From: Parabacteroides sp. PM6-13
GTDB lineage: Bacteria; Bacteroidota; Bacteroidia; Bacteroidales; Tannerellaceae
Reading direction: 5' to 3'
NCBI RefSeq assembly: GCF_029892605.1
Contig: NZ_JARXWF010000014.1
Location: 1 to 64,000, forward strand
Length of the DNA: 64,000 bases
The notes under the pieces are model-generated. The model ran no database searches, was not told the origin of the DNA, and saw only the letters and a program-made list of their open reading frames with translations. Numbering within the stretch: the stretch's first letter is position 1; the number at the start of each line of letters is the position of its first letter. Shown here one piece after another: positions 51,230-60,603 of the stretch. The translations under genes were made by a program, and so were the position numbers.

Positions 51230-52155
51230 GTATTCACCATATCTTTGGGCAATACCATATTGGCTTTTTCGATATCAAAATCAAAATAGTAAGCCCCCAT
51301 TAGTTTCGGAATAAAATATTTTGGATATTTCTCACTCTCCTGCCTGAAATAGTCGCTATCCGGATTGACACACGCCCCCTCTATAGGCACCAACGAGAAG
51401 CCACTGATCCGCTTCACAAAAAGGACAATATTCCGGGTCATGGTACACAGTATATCAATACTTTTTAGATTTTGAACATGAACCAGAAATCCCTTCATAT
51501 ACATATAACGAATCAAGATGCCCCGGATAAGTGTAGCGCGATGACGCACATGCGGATTAGCGCTGTTCACCCATAAATCGAAAACAGGATGGTAGGCAAA
51601 ACGACAAAATTCAGCAGAGCCATTCTTTACCGGACTATCGAAGGTAAAAAAACGAGAGATTTCCAAATCATCAGCTTGCGGATTAAAGTCCAAGCGGATG
51701 CTCGCCAACACCGTAGGCTGCCCATCTCTCCCTTTGCAGGTGGCGACTACCGTACACTCATGCGGACCATCCGACACCTGCTTAAAGTCAGGGATATCCG
51801 CGTCTTCATACGCATAACGCTCTTTGTAGGCGATCGGAAGAATACACCGTAATTGTTCTTTGATGAAATAATCTTCCTCGCCAACCACCTGAATGTCAAT
51901 ATCACCGCAATCAAGGAAAGCGCTACTCATCGGCTTGTCTTCGATCATCCTAGAAAGTGACGAAGAGGCCATCCGGTAGAGCGGATGCTGACTGGACTGT
52001 GTCATCTGATAGATCTTTTCCAGATACGCCATCATCTGAGCCCAGTCATTATCCGGATCTCCGTAGAAGGGTGCCAACTGCACTTTTCCTTCCAATATGT
52101 CCTTGAAACTACAATGGATAGTTTCGTCTGAAAATTGATTTAATTGATACTTCAT
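51157..52155 (-). CDS. GNAT acyltransferase, FeeM/autoinducer-synthase-like
   Basis: The 332-residue protein contains a segment reminiscent of LuxI/FeeM-type N-acyl synthases: EEDYFIKEQLRCILPIAYKE near 96-115, LASIRLDFNPQADDLEISRF near 170-189, and SAEFCRFAYHPVF near 200, which resembles the E-x-x-R-F-A turn of that fold. The pattern suggests acyl transfer from an acyl carrier to an amine. ATG 52,155 is preferred over an upstream GTG. It overlaps the ThiF-like gene, so the two products probably act in one pathway. The product is unknown and the family call is tentative. Confidence 0.5.
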   Translation of the reverse strand: MKYQLNQFSDETIHCSFKDILEGKVQLAPFYGDPDNDWAQMMAYLEKIYQMTQSSQHPLYRMASSSLSRMIEDKPMSSAFLDCGDIDIQVVGEEDYFIKEQLRCILPIAYKERYAYEDADIPDFKQVSDGPHECTVVATCKGRDGQPTVLASIRLDFNPQADDLEISRFFTFDSPVKNGSAEFCRFAYHPVFDLWVNSANPHVRHRATLIRGILIRYMYMKGFLVHVQNLKSIDILCTMTRNIVLFVKRISGFSLVPIEGACVNPDSDYFRQESEKYPKYFIPKLMGAYYFDFDIEKANMVLPKDMVNTCKQKRVHMPKVGGKQYAMAAYGA

Positions 52156-52167
52156 AACAATCTGCAC

Positions 52168-52413
52168 ATTTTTTGTTTTTCATACTACTTTTTCTTTTTC
52201 AATCGAGTTGTTTTGTCACATTGATTTCTCCAGTCACAAAAGGATCAAGCATACACGAAACGGTCTGTTTGCAAAAGTAAATATTTACTTAAGATTTGCA
52301 ACTTTTTGACACCAATCACCGATTATATATTAACAAAGCGACAGCACAAGTATCAAATCGTAAATATTCTGTCAGAATCCACAAGTTTCAATAACAGATT
52401 TGCAACAACAAAA
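52168..52413. other. Intergenic region upstream of GNAT-like gene
   Basis: About 250 bp with no gene, bounded on the right by the GH43 terminator. It must hold the promoter of the GNAT-ThiF pair (minus strand); a TACTTTTG-like box is present at 52,275-52,282 on the minus strand. Nothing else was recognised. Confidence 0.35.
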
Positions 52414-52446
52414 AACCGGTAAAGTCAGATATAGACTTTACCGGTT
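52414..52446 (-). terminator. Terminator of GH43 gene
   Basis: AACCGGTAAAGTC (52,414-52,426) and its exact complement (52,434-52,446) form a 13-bp stem. On the minus strand TTTTTGTTGTTG follows. Confidence 0.88.
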
Positions 52447-52474
52447 GATATCGGTAGCATATTAAATTCAATCG

Positions 52475-53413
52475 CTACAGCAAATTCTGCCATATACTTT
52501 TCTTCACCGTAAAAGCAGTTCCGTGACGGGTGCCTTCCGGGAACAGAATCTGATCGGACACATCCTCCCAGCTCACCCCATCCTTCGAACGCACCGCCCC
52601 ATACTTGCGCTGGGTATATTTATCGAAATAGACATAGATATACTCCCCTACCTGAAGCGGTGAAGCGCCTTCCGCCCAATAGTCACCGGTGATCGGATCA
52701 GAAACGGTCGTCGGAAAATCATACGGTTTCCGATTTGTTACCACTCGAATATTCTTCTCCGGAGGATTGGAATTCTCATTCTTCACAAACAGATAATAGG
52801 TTCCATCTTTTTCTAACACAGCTCCGTCGATCACGCTGAAATCCGGATTGAAGAAGACCTTTGTCTCGCTGAATGTTTGAAAATCTTTGGTTGTCACATA
52901 AAACTGCCGATGATTCAAGCCCTTCTCACTCTCCGACGTAGCGATCTCGGGAAACATGCCCGGAACCGTGGAAGCCCAAAAGATATAAAAAGTCTTGTCC
53001 GATTTGTCGTAGAACAGTTCAGGCGCCCAGCTATTGCGCGTCCCTTCATACATCTCCATCACCGGGATGTTACGCTGCTCGGACCAATTCACCAGATCGT
53101 CCGACGAGGCATACCCAATACCCTGATCCCACCAACCGGAGGTCCATACCATATGGAACACCCCTTTATCATCCTGCACAATACTCGGATCGCGCATCAA
53201 TTTATCTTTCCCCACCATCGGCGTCAGAAAAGAAGAATCACCCTTCAGGGTTTGCCACGTCAATCCATCCTCACTGTAAGCGAGATGAAGCCCATCTTCC
53301 CCATTCCCCTTGAAATAAGAGAACAGATACACCTCCTCTTCCACGACCGGCCTATTTCCGCCACAGGCCGATAAAAACAATAGGAAAACTCCTAAAAAAA
53401 AGAATTGTTTCAT
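52475..53413 (-). CDS. Glycoside hydrolase family 43-like lipoprotein
   Basis: The 312-residue protein begins MKQFFFLGVFLLFLSACGGN (lipobox, Cys near 17) and then has the repeats of a five-bladed propeller: LMRDPSIVQDDKGVFHMVWT near 73-92 (catalytic base Asp region), RNSWAPELFYDKSDKTFYIF near 127-146 and SVIDGAVLEKDGTYYLFVKN near 191-210, with GDYWAEGASPLQVGEYIYVY near 242 supplying a general-acid Glu. GH43 enzymes cut arabinose- or xylose-containing glycans. There are no SusC/D genes nearby. The start is ATG 53,413 rather than 53,422. The likely site is the outer membrane surface. Confidence 0.8.
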   Translation of the reverse strand: MKQFFFLGVFLLFLSACGGNRPVVEEEVYLFSYFKGNGEDGLHLAYSEDGLTWQTLKGDSSFLTPMVGKDKLMRDPSIVQDDKGVFHMVWTSGWWDQGIGYASSDDLVNWSEQRNIPVMEMYEGTRNSWAPELFYDKSDKTFYIFWASTVPGMFPEIATSESEKGLNHRQFYVTTKDFQTFSETKVFFNPDFSVIDGAVLEKDGTYYLFVKNENSNPPEKNIRVVTNRKPYDFPTTVSDPITGDYWAEGASPLQVGEYIYVYFDKYTQRKYGAVRSKDGVSWEDVSDQILFPEGTRHGTAFTVKKSIWQNLL

Positions 53414-53540
53414 GATTGTCATTATGTTTCAATATATAAGTTGCCTTTACACGCCACACGTTATGAATAAACAAAGATAAAACAACTTCTAAAAAAATTC
53501 CTTTTCTTTGTAGTGAAACAAATCCATAAAAAGAAACAAT

Positions 53541-53933
53541 ATGAAAACATTTGGCATTTCAGTAGCAGTCTCCCTATTTGTATGTATCGTCATTGGTGGT
53601 TTGATGTGGGGAATACCACAATACAACGTATGGCAACAGGAAATGAGCGGTAAGGCAGAGATGGCGAGAGCGGAACAAAACAGAAAGATCCTGATCGAAG
53701 AAGCCAAAGCCAAATTGGAAGCCGAAAAACTAAACGCGGAAGCGGAAGTCGAACGAGCAAGAGGTATGGCCGAAGCCATGAAAATCGAGAACGGCACCCT
53801 GACCAGCACCTACAACCAGTACCTCTTCATCCGCACCCTGGAGAAACTGGCCGACAAAGGCAGCCTGCCCCAAATCATCTACGTCCCCTCCGAAGGCCTC
53901 ACTCCGGTAATGAATCTTGACAAAAGTCGTTAG
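53541..53933 (+). CDS. Small membrane coiled-coil protein (SPFH-tail-like)
   Basis: The 130-residue protein has one N-terminal membrane segment (ISVAVSLFVCIVIGGLMWGI, 6-25) and an Ala/Glu-rich coiled coil (ARAEQNRKILIEEAKAKLEA near 44-63, then AEAEVERARGMAEAMKIENG). The end is a short hydrophobic tail (LPQIIYVPSEGL). The coiled-coil section looks like the C-terminal arm of prohibitin/HflC SPFH proteins, with the SPFH domain missing. Its last 17 coding bases and stop recur exactly at 54,068-54,087, an apparent integration scar (see findings). Confidence 0.7.
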   Translation: MKTFGISVAVSLFVCIVIGGLMWGIPQYNVWQQEMSGKAEMARAEQNRKILIEEAKAKLEAEKLNAEAEVERARGMAEAMKIENGTLTSTYNQYLFIRTLEKLADKGSLPQIIYVPSEGLTPVMNLDKSR

Positions 53934-54087
53934 GCGCGGAATAAAATGGAATATTCCTATCCATATTTTTGCGTTTTTGTTCTATCAATCGTACAAATAT
54001 AATAGACTTTTATTTTGTCCATAAAACAAAACAAAAACGCACCGATTTGGTTTTTCCGATCAGCTCAAATCTTGACAAAAGTCGTTA
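53913..54087. repeat. 20-bp direct repeats with internal inverted repeat
   Basis: The 20 bp AATCTTGACAAAAGTCGTTA occur at 53,913-53,932 (the 3' end of the coiled-coil gene) and exactly again at 54,068-54,087. Between them TGCGTTTTTGTT (53,970-53,981) is inverted at 54,030-54,041, and a GGAATATTCC palindrome lies at 53,949-53,958. The arrangement looks like a minimal insertion or the scar of a larger one. Confidence 0.65.
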
Positions 54088-54109
54088 AAGCGAGAGCAGA
54101 CCGAACGAA

Positions 54110-54436
54110 TTAAACAGCTATTCTTTTGTTGATTCGCAATGTTACACTGATTTGTTTCTCTGTATGAGCCTCCGGACTAACCCGGCTGATTCGAATAGAG
54201 AACAGGTCGGTATGTCCTAATTGTAGAAACTTGGATATTTCCTCGTTCTCCCCTCGCGGGATATACCCCAACATCGTATCCTCCAATAAGATCTTTACCG
54301 CGTTGGGATCATGACCATTGGTCGGCTCCGCCTCAAGAACAAGTTCCGTACCCACCGTCAGTTCATCAAAAACCTCTAAGCCATCCCAATAAGTGAACCC
54401 GGCAATGTGAAATGTAGCATAATGTTGATTTACCAT
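54110..54436 (-). CDS. HIRAN domain protein
   Basis: The 108-residue protein is a stand-alone HIRAN domain: TFHIAGFTYWDGLEVFDELT near 8-27, VLEAEPTNGHDPNAVKILLE near 33-52 (N.HD.NAV motif) and LGYIPRGENEEISKFL near 56-71. HIRAN domains bind DNA ends or single-stranded DNA in helicase and restriction proteins. The gene lies 122 bp beyond the hsdR stop on the same strand, so it probably belongs to the same defence island. Function on its own is not known. Confidence 0.8.
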   Translation of the reverse strand: MVNQHYATFHIAGFTYWDGLEVFDELTVGTELVLEAEPTNGHDPNAVKILLEDTMLGYIPRGENEEISKFLQLGHTDLFSIRISRVSPEAHTEKQISVTLRINKRIAV

Positions 54437-54558
54437 AACTATTCTTTTTTTCTTGTTATGCTACAAAGATGAAATAGAGCTATGCAGTGTATCTGCATAG
54501 TCGTAAAGAAAAAGGATTTAGCCGGATGGGTAAGCCTTATGTGCGGACAAATATTCCT

Positions 54559-57500
54559 CTACGCGGCAGCATTCGCCTCTATCCGACGCAAAACAGAAAG
54601 AAGATCCGTGATACTTTCCGCGTCAAAGACTCCCGCGACTCCCTCCATATGGAACGTAGTAAAGGGTTCTTCGAATAACATTCCCGCGTCAACAACGCCT
54701 TTCTTACTCAGATAGTCTATAATCATATCCACAAAACGTATCTGATCGGCAGACAGATTGCCGGCACTTAAAAACTCAGCAAAAGCCTCTTTTGCCGCAT
54801 TCATATCTAATCCCACAATGCTTCGTATGAATTTGCCTAAAGGCTGTTCGCCATACATTTGTACAAATTCTTCTTTGGTTCCACGTTCTTCTCCATCGAA
54901 TAGAATATTTTCTAACTCATTCAATTCGGATGGAGTGATAGGTATGTTTTGTTTTAGCTTCCGGATGATTTGATGATTCTCATTTTCACGCACATATCTC
55001 TCTACACGTTGTTTATAGTTTTCAGAGGTGGTATATGTTGACATTGCAGTCGATGTAGTAGAACTGATTATTTCATCCGTAAAATTTGCATAGACAGCTT
55101 TCCGTTTCTCTTTGTCCAATAGCCTGACCAAGTCTCTTATCTCAAGCCTAATCTTTTCCAAACTACTCAGCGAAAAGGATTCTTTCCAAAACACCTCTGA
55201 GGCGATTTCTTTCAATAAAGATTCTTTCTGCTTGACAATTGGCAGATTCGTCTTCTTGAGCAGCTCTTTCGCTATCGACTTTACGTGCATGGTATAAAGC
55301 GAAACACTGGTAGTGCCGATCAATAAGCCAAGCATAAATTCAAGGATCAACAAATCAAATCGGCGAGCCTCTTCACTGGAGTCATCCGGTTCAGCCAGTG
55401 GCACTAACTTGTTAAGTATTTCCGCGATATCTTCATACGAAATCGAATTCCACCTCTCCCGGCAACTAAATTCATCCACTTCACGCAATACCGCCTTAAC
55501 GACAAAACTATTCTTATTCAGCCTCCGGACTGTATTGTGCAAACTATCGAGTAAACTCTCCCGAAGAACCGCGTTCTTTTCATCTACTATTTCCGGATTT
55601 TTATCAAACTCGATCACTATTTTCAAGCGGTCTTCCATGATGCGCTGAGCCACACTCTTGGGTATCTTCGTATCAAAACCATCCGGATTAACATCAAAGA
55701 ATTCAAAGTTGCCGCAATAATCAAATATCAGAAACTCCGATTTGTCTTTCGAGGTGTCTTCTTCATTCTCCGGAATCCCGAATATACCCGGACAAAGCCG
55801 CGTGCCCCGACCGATCATCTGCCAAAACTTCACCGACGATTTTACGACTTTAAAGAATACCAGATTCAATATCTCCGGCACATCAATACCCGTATCAAGC
55901 ATATCGACAGAGATAGCTATCTGAGGTTGTTTCTTGGGATCGCTAAAATCATCAATCATACTTTGGGCATACGTCTGATAATTATCGATCACCTGTATGA
56001 AGTCACCTCCCAAATGAGGATATAATTTATAGAATCGTTCCTGTATAAAGAGAGCATGCTGATGGTTCTTGGCGAAAATAACCGATTTTCCCACCTTGTC
56101 GCCCCCCTCTATTTTCAGGCCGTCAGTCATCAGCTGATTTAACACAAGGTCTACCGTATGCGCGTTAAACACAAAACGGTTCAACTCCGAAGAATCGATC
56201 TCTTCCGGCATGGAATGTGTCGCGTCGTCAAAGAATTTCTCTTCATACTCCCGTTTTTCTTCTTCCGACAGTTCGTTATACTTAATTCCTTGTTGCAGGA
56301 AGCGGGTGGTGACCACCACTTTCTTAGGCGGCACAAGGAATTTATCCGCCACCGCTTTATCTAATTCATACGAATAGGTAGGATTATGATTCTCCAGATC
56401 AAAGAACTCATAAGTATTTTTGTCGATATCCGACTTCGGCGTGGCTGTCAAGCCTAACAATAAAGCATCGAAATACTGGAAAATCATCTGGTACTTCCGA
56501 TAAATAGAACGATGCGCTTCGTCTATTATTATAAGATCGAAATGTCCGGGCGAATACACCAACAGATCATTGATCTTCTCCGAATCTATTTTATTGGCAA
56601 TAGTAGGATAGGTCGAAAACACCATGCGATGCATATCCAGATTCTCCTTCTCTTTGGTAATATCGGCGCAGGAGAGGTTGGGCAACAGCTTCACAAAATT
56701 GTTCTTTGCCTGAATCACCAACGCGTTGCGGTCGGCCAGAAAAAGAATGCGTCGTGCCCAACCTTGTCGCATAGCCATTTCAACGAAGGCAATGGCAGTA
56801 CGGGTCTTCCCAGTGCCGGTAGCCATCACCAACAAGGCCTTCCGGTGTTTCTTGTCGAAGGTCTCGGCAACACGCTTCAAGGCTTCTTCCTGATAATATC
56901 GCCCGGCTATACCTTTGTCGACAGTGGCTTCAGCAAGCACTTTACGGGCACGCTTTGTGATAGCCCACTCCAATTCATCTTTGCTGTAAAACCCCGATAC
57001 CCTTCGCGGAGGATAGAGCTTGTCATCCCACATCCACGTATCGTAGCCGTTAGTGTAGAAAATAACCGGTCGGCGTCCGAAACGGTTTTCCAAACAATCG
57101 GCATATAATTTAGCTTGGTGTTGTCCCTTGCGCGGATCGTGAAGCGTGTTTTTTGCCTCTACAACGGCCAAAGGGAGTCCGTCGTCCCCCCACAACACAT
57201 AATCGACATACCCGACACCTGTTTTGTTGGGCATACCAGATACTTTGTATTCGGTATCGTTCGCATGATTCAAATTCCAACCGGTTTCGCGCAGCATTAC
57301 GTCAATCAAAATGCGGCGCGTTTCAGCTTCCGTTACCGGGTTAAGCGTGAAGGCTTCTACCGGTTTCTGTTCATTTTCAGTTTTAATTCGGGCTATCTCA
57401 TTCCGCAACCGTTCCAGCTCATCCTCTTTTTGCTGTAAAGCCTTCTCGGTTTCAAGTTTAATGGTTTCGAGTTGCGCTTGCGTCGCTTTGGCCGAAGCGA

Positions 57501-57960
57501 TGCTTTCTTCCGCACCCGTAGCTCGCGGAATCAGACTACTATCGAGAGACATCGGTAGTTTTTCTGAGCTATCCACATAGGTGTAATATATCCATTTCGC
57601 GAACTCAAACAGATTATTCACCGAGTTATGCGCATAGCGGAGAGCCACTTCGTTTTTGTTGTGAATAGCTTGATTGCCGTTTTTCCGAATCGCGGTCAGT
57701 CCGTCTATCATATTCGGAACCGGCGCAATCAGTTCCTTAAACGGATAGTGATACATCAGTCCTTCGAGCGTTTGTTTTTCGGGAGGATTTTGGCTTAATA
57801 GCGGATCATACGTGTACATCCACTTCACCAGCTCTTCGAGCGTAAGCCGGGCATACATCACCGACGTGCGCGGAGCCGCGAACATATTACGCTCAGCCTC
57901 AATGGCAAGTTTATAATACTCACCGAAACGTTCTTTCAAAAAACTGAAATTGCTCTTCAT
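54559..57960 (-). CDS. hsdR: Type I restriction enzyme R subunit
   Basis: The 1,133-residue motor-nuclease starts with a DUF4145-like helical domain. The PD-(D/E)xK nuclease follows (GYVDYVLWGDDGLPLAVVEAK near 256-276; Asp, Glu and Lys all present). The helicase core has Walker A LVMATGTGKTRTAIAFVEMA near 378-397, DEAH box LIIIDEAHRS near 475 and motif VI MIGRGTRLCPG near 718. The C-terminus is the EcoEI-type helical region. It translocates and cuts unmethylated DNA with HsdM and HsdS, which are encoded just upstream. Gene order hsdM-hsdS-hsdR on one strand is standard. Confidence 0.93.
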   Translation of the reverse strand: MKSNFSFLKERFGEYYKLAIEAERNMFAAPRTSVMYARLTLEELVKWMYTYDPLLSQNPPEKQTLEGLMYHYPFKELIAPVPNMIDGLTAIRKNGNQAIHNKNEVALRYAHNSVNNLFEFAKWIYYTYVDSSEKLPMSLDSSLIPRATGAEESIASAKATQAQLETIKLETEKALQQKEDELERLRNEIARIKTENEQKPVEAFTLNPVTEAETRRILIDVMLRETGWNLNHANDTEYKVSGMPNKTGVGYVDYVLWGDDGLPLAVVEAKNTLHDPRKGQHQAKLYADCLENRFGRRPVIFYTNGYDTWMWDDKLYPPRRVSGFYSKDELEWAITKRARKVLAEATVDKGIAGRYYQEEALKRVAETFDKKHRKALLVMATGTGKTRTAIAFVEMAMRQGWARRILFLADRNALVIQAKNNFVKLLPNLSCADITKEKENLDMHRMVFSTYPTIANKIDSEKINDLLVYSPGHFDLIIIDEAHRSIYRKYQMIFQYFDALLLGLTATPKSDIDKNTYEFFDLENHNPTYSYELDKAVADKFLVPPKKVVVTTRFLQQGIKYNELSEEEKREYEEKFFDDATHSMPEEIDSSELNRFVFNAHTVDLVLNQLMTDGLKIEGGDKVGKSVIFAKNHQHALFIQERFYKLYPHLGGDFIQVIDNYQTYAQSMIDDFSDPKKQPQIAISVDMLDTGIDVPEILNLVFFKVVKSSVKFWQMIGRGTRLCPGIFGIPENEEDTSKDKSEFLIFDYCGNFEFFDVNPDGFDTKIPKSVAQRIMEDRLKIVIEFDKNPEIVDEKNAVLRESLLDSLHNTVRRLNKNSFVVKAVLREVDEFSCRERWNSISYEDIAEILNKLVPLAEPDDSSEEARRFDLLILEFMLGLLIGTTSVSLYTMHVKSIAKELLKKTNLPIVKQKESLLKEIASEVFWKESFSLSSLEKIRLEIRDLVRLLDKEKRKAVYANFTDEIISSTTSTAMSTYTTSENYKQRVERYVRENENHQIIRKLKQNIPITPSELNELENILFDGEERGTKEEFVQMYGEQPLGKFIRSIVGLDMNAAKEAFAEFLSAGNLSADQIRFVDMIIDYLSKKGVVDAGMLFEEPFTTFHMEGVAGVFDAESITDLLSVLRRIEANAAA

Positions 57961-57970
57961 ATCTTTTGCT

Positions 57971-59059
57971 TTAATCGGGTTTAAATAAATTCTGCATCAA
58001 ACGTTGAAATAGATCTTCGCTTTCTTGCAAGGCTTTTTTCACTAATGACTTTTGTTGATCTATTTTTTCGATAATGGTGGCGAAGCGGGTTTGGAGGGGG
58101 AAGGGAGGCAATGACAATTTATACCTTAAAAGATCTTTTCTGTTTATTTTGGGAATATTAGCTCTTCCCGAGTGTGATATTGCGTATTCCAAAAAATCCG
58201 ATTGTATCAGAATATAACGCAGAAAAACACGATTGATTTTATCTGATTTTGGAATTAATGGATACATATCAGCACTACAAATTCCCTCTTGTAGTGGCAA
58301 TGCAACTTTATTTAAGTTAGGACGAATCTTAGAATATAAAACCATAGTTTCATTAAAATAGTACTTTCCACTTATTAAATTCTCTTCTTTAGCCAATTTC
58401 ACATTCACGATATTTCCAGAGTTACTTTCAATATTAGCTCCTCCAACATGAATCATATTAGAGTATGGTTGTACAGTAGGGTCGACTAGTCCATTCTGCA
58501 CATCAAGGACTTGCCATAGTTCTTTGATTTCCGTTTTTGCATTCTTAAACATATCATAAAACACCGATTCTGCCAGCGCATCCAATTCTTCCAATTGCTT
58601 TTTGCACAAGGCGATTAATTCGGAGGCTTTATCGAGGGTGGCGGCGATTTGGTGTTGCAAACAAATGGACGGTTTGTAAATATTTATTGCTTTGAGCCAT
58701 TTGAAATGTCTGTTATATCCTGTATCAGGTATATTTTGAGAAGAGAGATAATAATACAAGAATTTGTAATCAAAGTCTTTTGCATAAGTTGACTTTATTT
58801 TTAAGAGTTTCACTCCATCTGCTCCAATGAAACATGGCACATCCACATATTTTATTATTCTAGTGTGATCTCCAAAAATGATAGCGGGAGTATTTTCATA
58901 TAAACCATCTTTATCCTGAGCATATCCTGCAATATTGCTTTTCCCTTGATCGACAATTGGGTACTTTCCAATCGTCAAATAATTCGACTTTTCGATTTTT
59001 TTTGCAAGTTTTGTAACATCATCAATAACTGTATTGAATGGTATATAAGCTTTACTCAT
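57971..59059 (-). CDS. hsdS: Type I restriction specificity subunit
   Basis: The 362-residue protein shows two target-recognition domains separated by a conserved helix: QHQIAATLDKASELIALCKK near 137-156 is the central coiled coil, and the C-terminal copy reads PPFPLQTRFATIIEKIDQQK near 320-339. The TRDs differ from each other, as expected for a bipartite site. The start is ATG 59,059 (MSKAYIPFN), overlapping the hsdM stop by 8 bp; GTG 59,065 is possible. The segment is visibly more AT-rich than hsdM and hsdR, which fits exchange of specificity genes. Confidence 0.92.
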   Translation of the reverse strand: MSKAYIPFNTVIDDVTKLAKKIEKSNYLTIGKYPIVDQGKSNIAGYAQDKDGLYENTPAIIFGDHTRIIKYVDVPCFIGADGVKLLKIKSTYAKDFDYKFLYYYLSSQNIPDTGYNRHFKWLKAINIYKPSICLQHQIAATLDKASELIALCKKQLEELDALAESVFYDMFKNAKTEIKELWQVLDVQNGLVDPTVQPYSNMIHVGGANIESNSGNIVNVKLAKEENLISGKYYFNETMVLYSKIRPNLNKVALPLQEGICSADMYPLIPKSDKINRVFLRYILIQSDFLEYAISHSGRANIPKINRKDLLRYKLSLPPFPLQTRFATIIEKIDQQKSLVKKALQESEDLFQRLMQNLFKPD

Positions 59060-60524
59060 CCCCACCTCCGCTTTTTAGCATTTCCGTCAATTCTTTCCGA
59101 ACCTGAACAATTTCCAAATCGAGTTTTTCCAACCGTTCCATTATCACCTCCGGCGCGTCATATTCTTTTTGCTCATAGACCGTCTCTTTGTATTTGTTGA
59201 TGCTCAGATCGTAGCTATTGGAACGGATCTCCTCAACCGGGACAAAGAAGGACTGATCGAGTCGGGTACGGTTTTTCTCTCCATCCGGATTCTGGTAGCG
59301 TACAATAATATCATCGATATCATTATCCACTATGGGTGTCCGTTTGTCGTTCAAGGAGAAGCCATCGGCTTTCATATCGTAAAACCATACCTTATCCGTC
59401 CCGCCGCTCTCGGTCTTCGTAAAGATAAGGATGGCGGTGCTCACGCCCGCGTAAGGCTTAAACACACCGCTGGGCATAGAGATAACGGCATCCAATTTAT
59501 GCTCATCAATAATGGTCCGACGGATGCCTACGGCCGCTTTATCGGCACCAAACAACACACCATCCGGCACAATCACGGCACAACGCCCACCGGTTTTCAT
59601 GATTCGCAACATTAAGGCCAAAAACAAAAGTTCTGTTTTCTTGGTCTTCACTATACCGCTTAGGCTTTTAGCCACTGTCGATGACTCCAGCGAACCTTTG
59701 AATGGCGGATTAGCTAACACCAGCGAGAAGCGATCCGAAACCGTATAGTCCTCTTCCAGCGAGTTTTTATCATACAAATCTGGATTATCCACCCCGTGCA
59801 ACATCAGGTTCATGGCAGAGATGGAGATCATGGTTTCGTCAAACTCACATCCGTGGAACATCTTGTTTTTATAGAACTCCACAAAATCTTTATCATAAAA
59901 GGCTTGTTCATAATGGTCGCGCAGGTATTCAGAAGCAGACACTAAGAAGCCAGCCGATCCACAAGCCGGGTCACAAATGACATCATCGGGCGTCGGCTTC
60001 ATCAATTCGGCCATCATCTTGGTGATATGCCGCGGCGTGCGAAACTGCCCATTATCGCCCGATGTCTGCAATTTCGAGAGCATATATTCATACACATCCC
60101 CTTTGGTGTCTAAGTTATCCATCGGAATGGCTGAAATCATTGAGACTACCTGCTCCAACACTACCGGATTTGGGATGGCCAAATAGGCATTCTTCATATA
60201 TTTGGCAAAGGCCGATTCTTTTCCTCCCAGCGTTTTTATAAAATCAAACACTTTCGTCCGGATCAGTTCAAACATCACACCCGCCTCCAAATTCTTGAAA
60301 TTGCTCCAGCGCAACGTCTGTTGGTCTTCACTGAAAATAGGATCAACGACCGCTTTCCCGGTAAAATTGGCTTTTTGTTCTTTGGCAAGTTCCAAATCAT
60401 CCAACCGCTTAATAAAAAGCAAATAGGTTATCTGTTTGATCACCTCCATCGGATTACTCACTCCTCCTGTATGAAACCTAAGCCAAAGGTTGTCAATACT
60501 GCTTTTCATCTCTCCTACTATCAT
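59052..60524 (-). CDS. hsdM: Type I adenine-N6 DNA methyltransferase subunit
   Basis: The 490-residue protein has the HsdM N-terminal helical domain (MEVIKQITYLLFIKRLDDLE near 22-41). SAM-binding motif I is VICDPACGSAGFLVSASEYL near 176-195, and the catalytic NPPF is in SLVLANPPFKGSL near 268-280. GQFRTPRHITKMMAELM near 156 is typical. With HsdS it methylates adenine in the recognition site. It lies 79 bp after the WYL regulator gene on the same strand. The C-terminus is helical and charged. Confidence 0.95.
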   Translation of the reverse strand: MIVGEMKSSIDNLWLRFHTGGVSNPMEVIKQITYLLFIKRLDDLELAKEQKANFTGKAVVDPIFSEDQQTLRWSNFKNLEAGVMFELIRTKVFDFIKTLGGKESAFAKYMKNAYLAIPNPVVLEQVVSMISAIPMDNLDTKGDVYEYMLSKLQTSGDNGQFRTPRHITKMMAELMKPTPDDVICDPACGSAGFLVSASEYLRDHYEQAFYDKDFVEFYKNKMFHGCEFDETMISISAMNLMLHGVDNPDLYDKNSLEEDYTVSDRFSLVLANPPFKGSLESSTVAKSLSGIVKTKKTELLFLALMLRIMKTGGRCAVIVPDGVLFGADKAAVGIRRTIIDEHKLDAVISMPSGVFKPYAGVSTAILIFTKTESGGTDKVWFYDMKADGFSLNDKRTPIVDNDIDDIIVRYQNPDGEKNRTRLDQSFFVPVEEIRSNSYDLSINKYKETVYEQKEYDAPEVIMERLEKLDLEIVQVRKELTEMLKSGGGDE

Positions 60525-60603
60525 ATTCTATATTTATTTCTACAAAAATAATTATAATTCAAAAACAAAGGTATATTCAAACTATGCAACACATCCACAT
60601 AGC

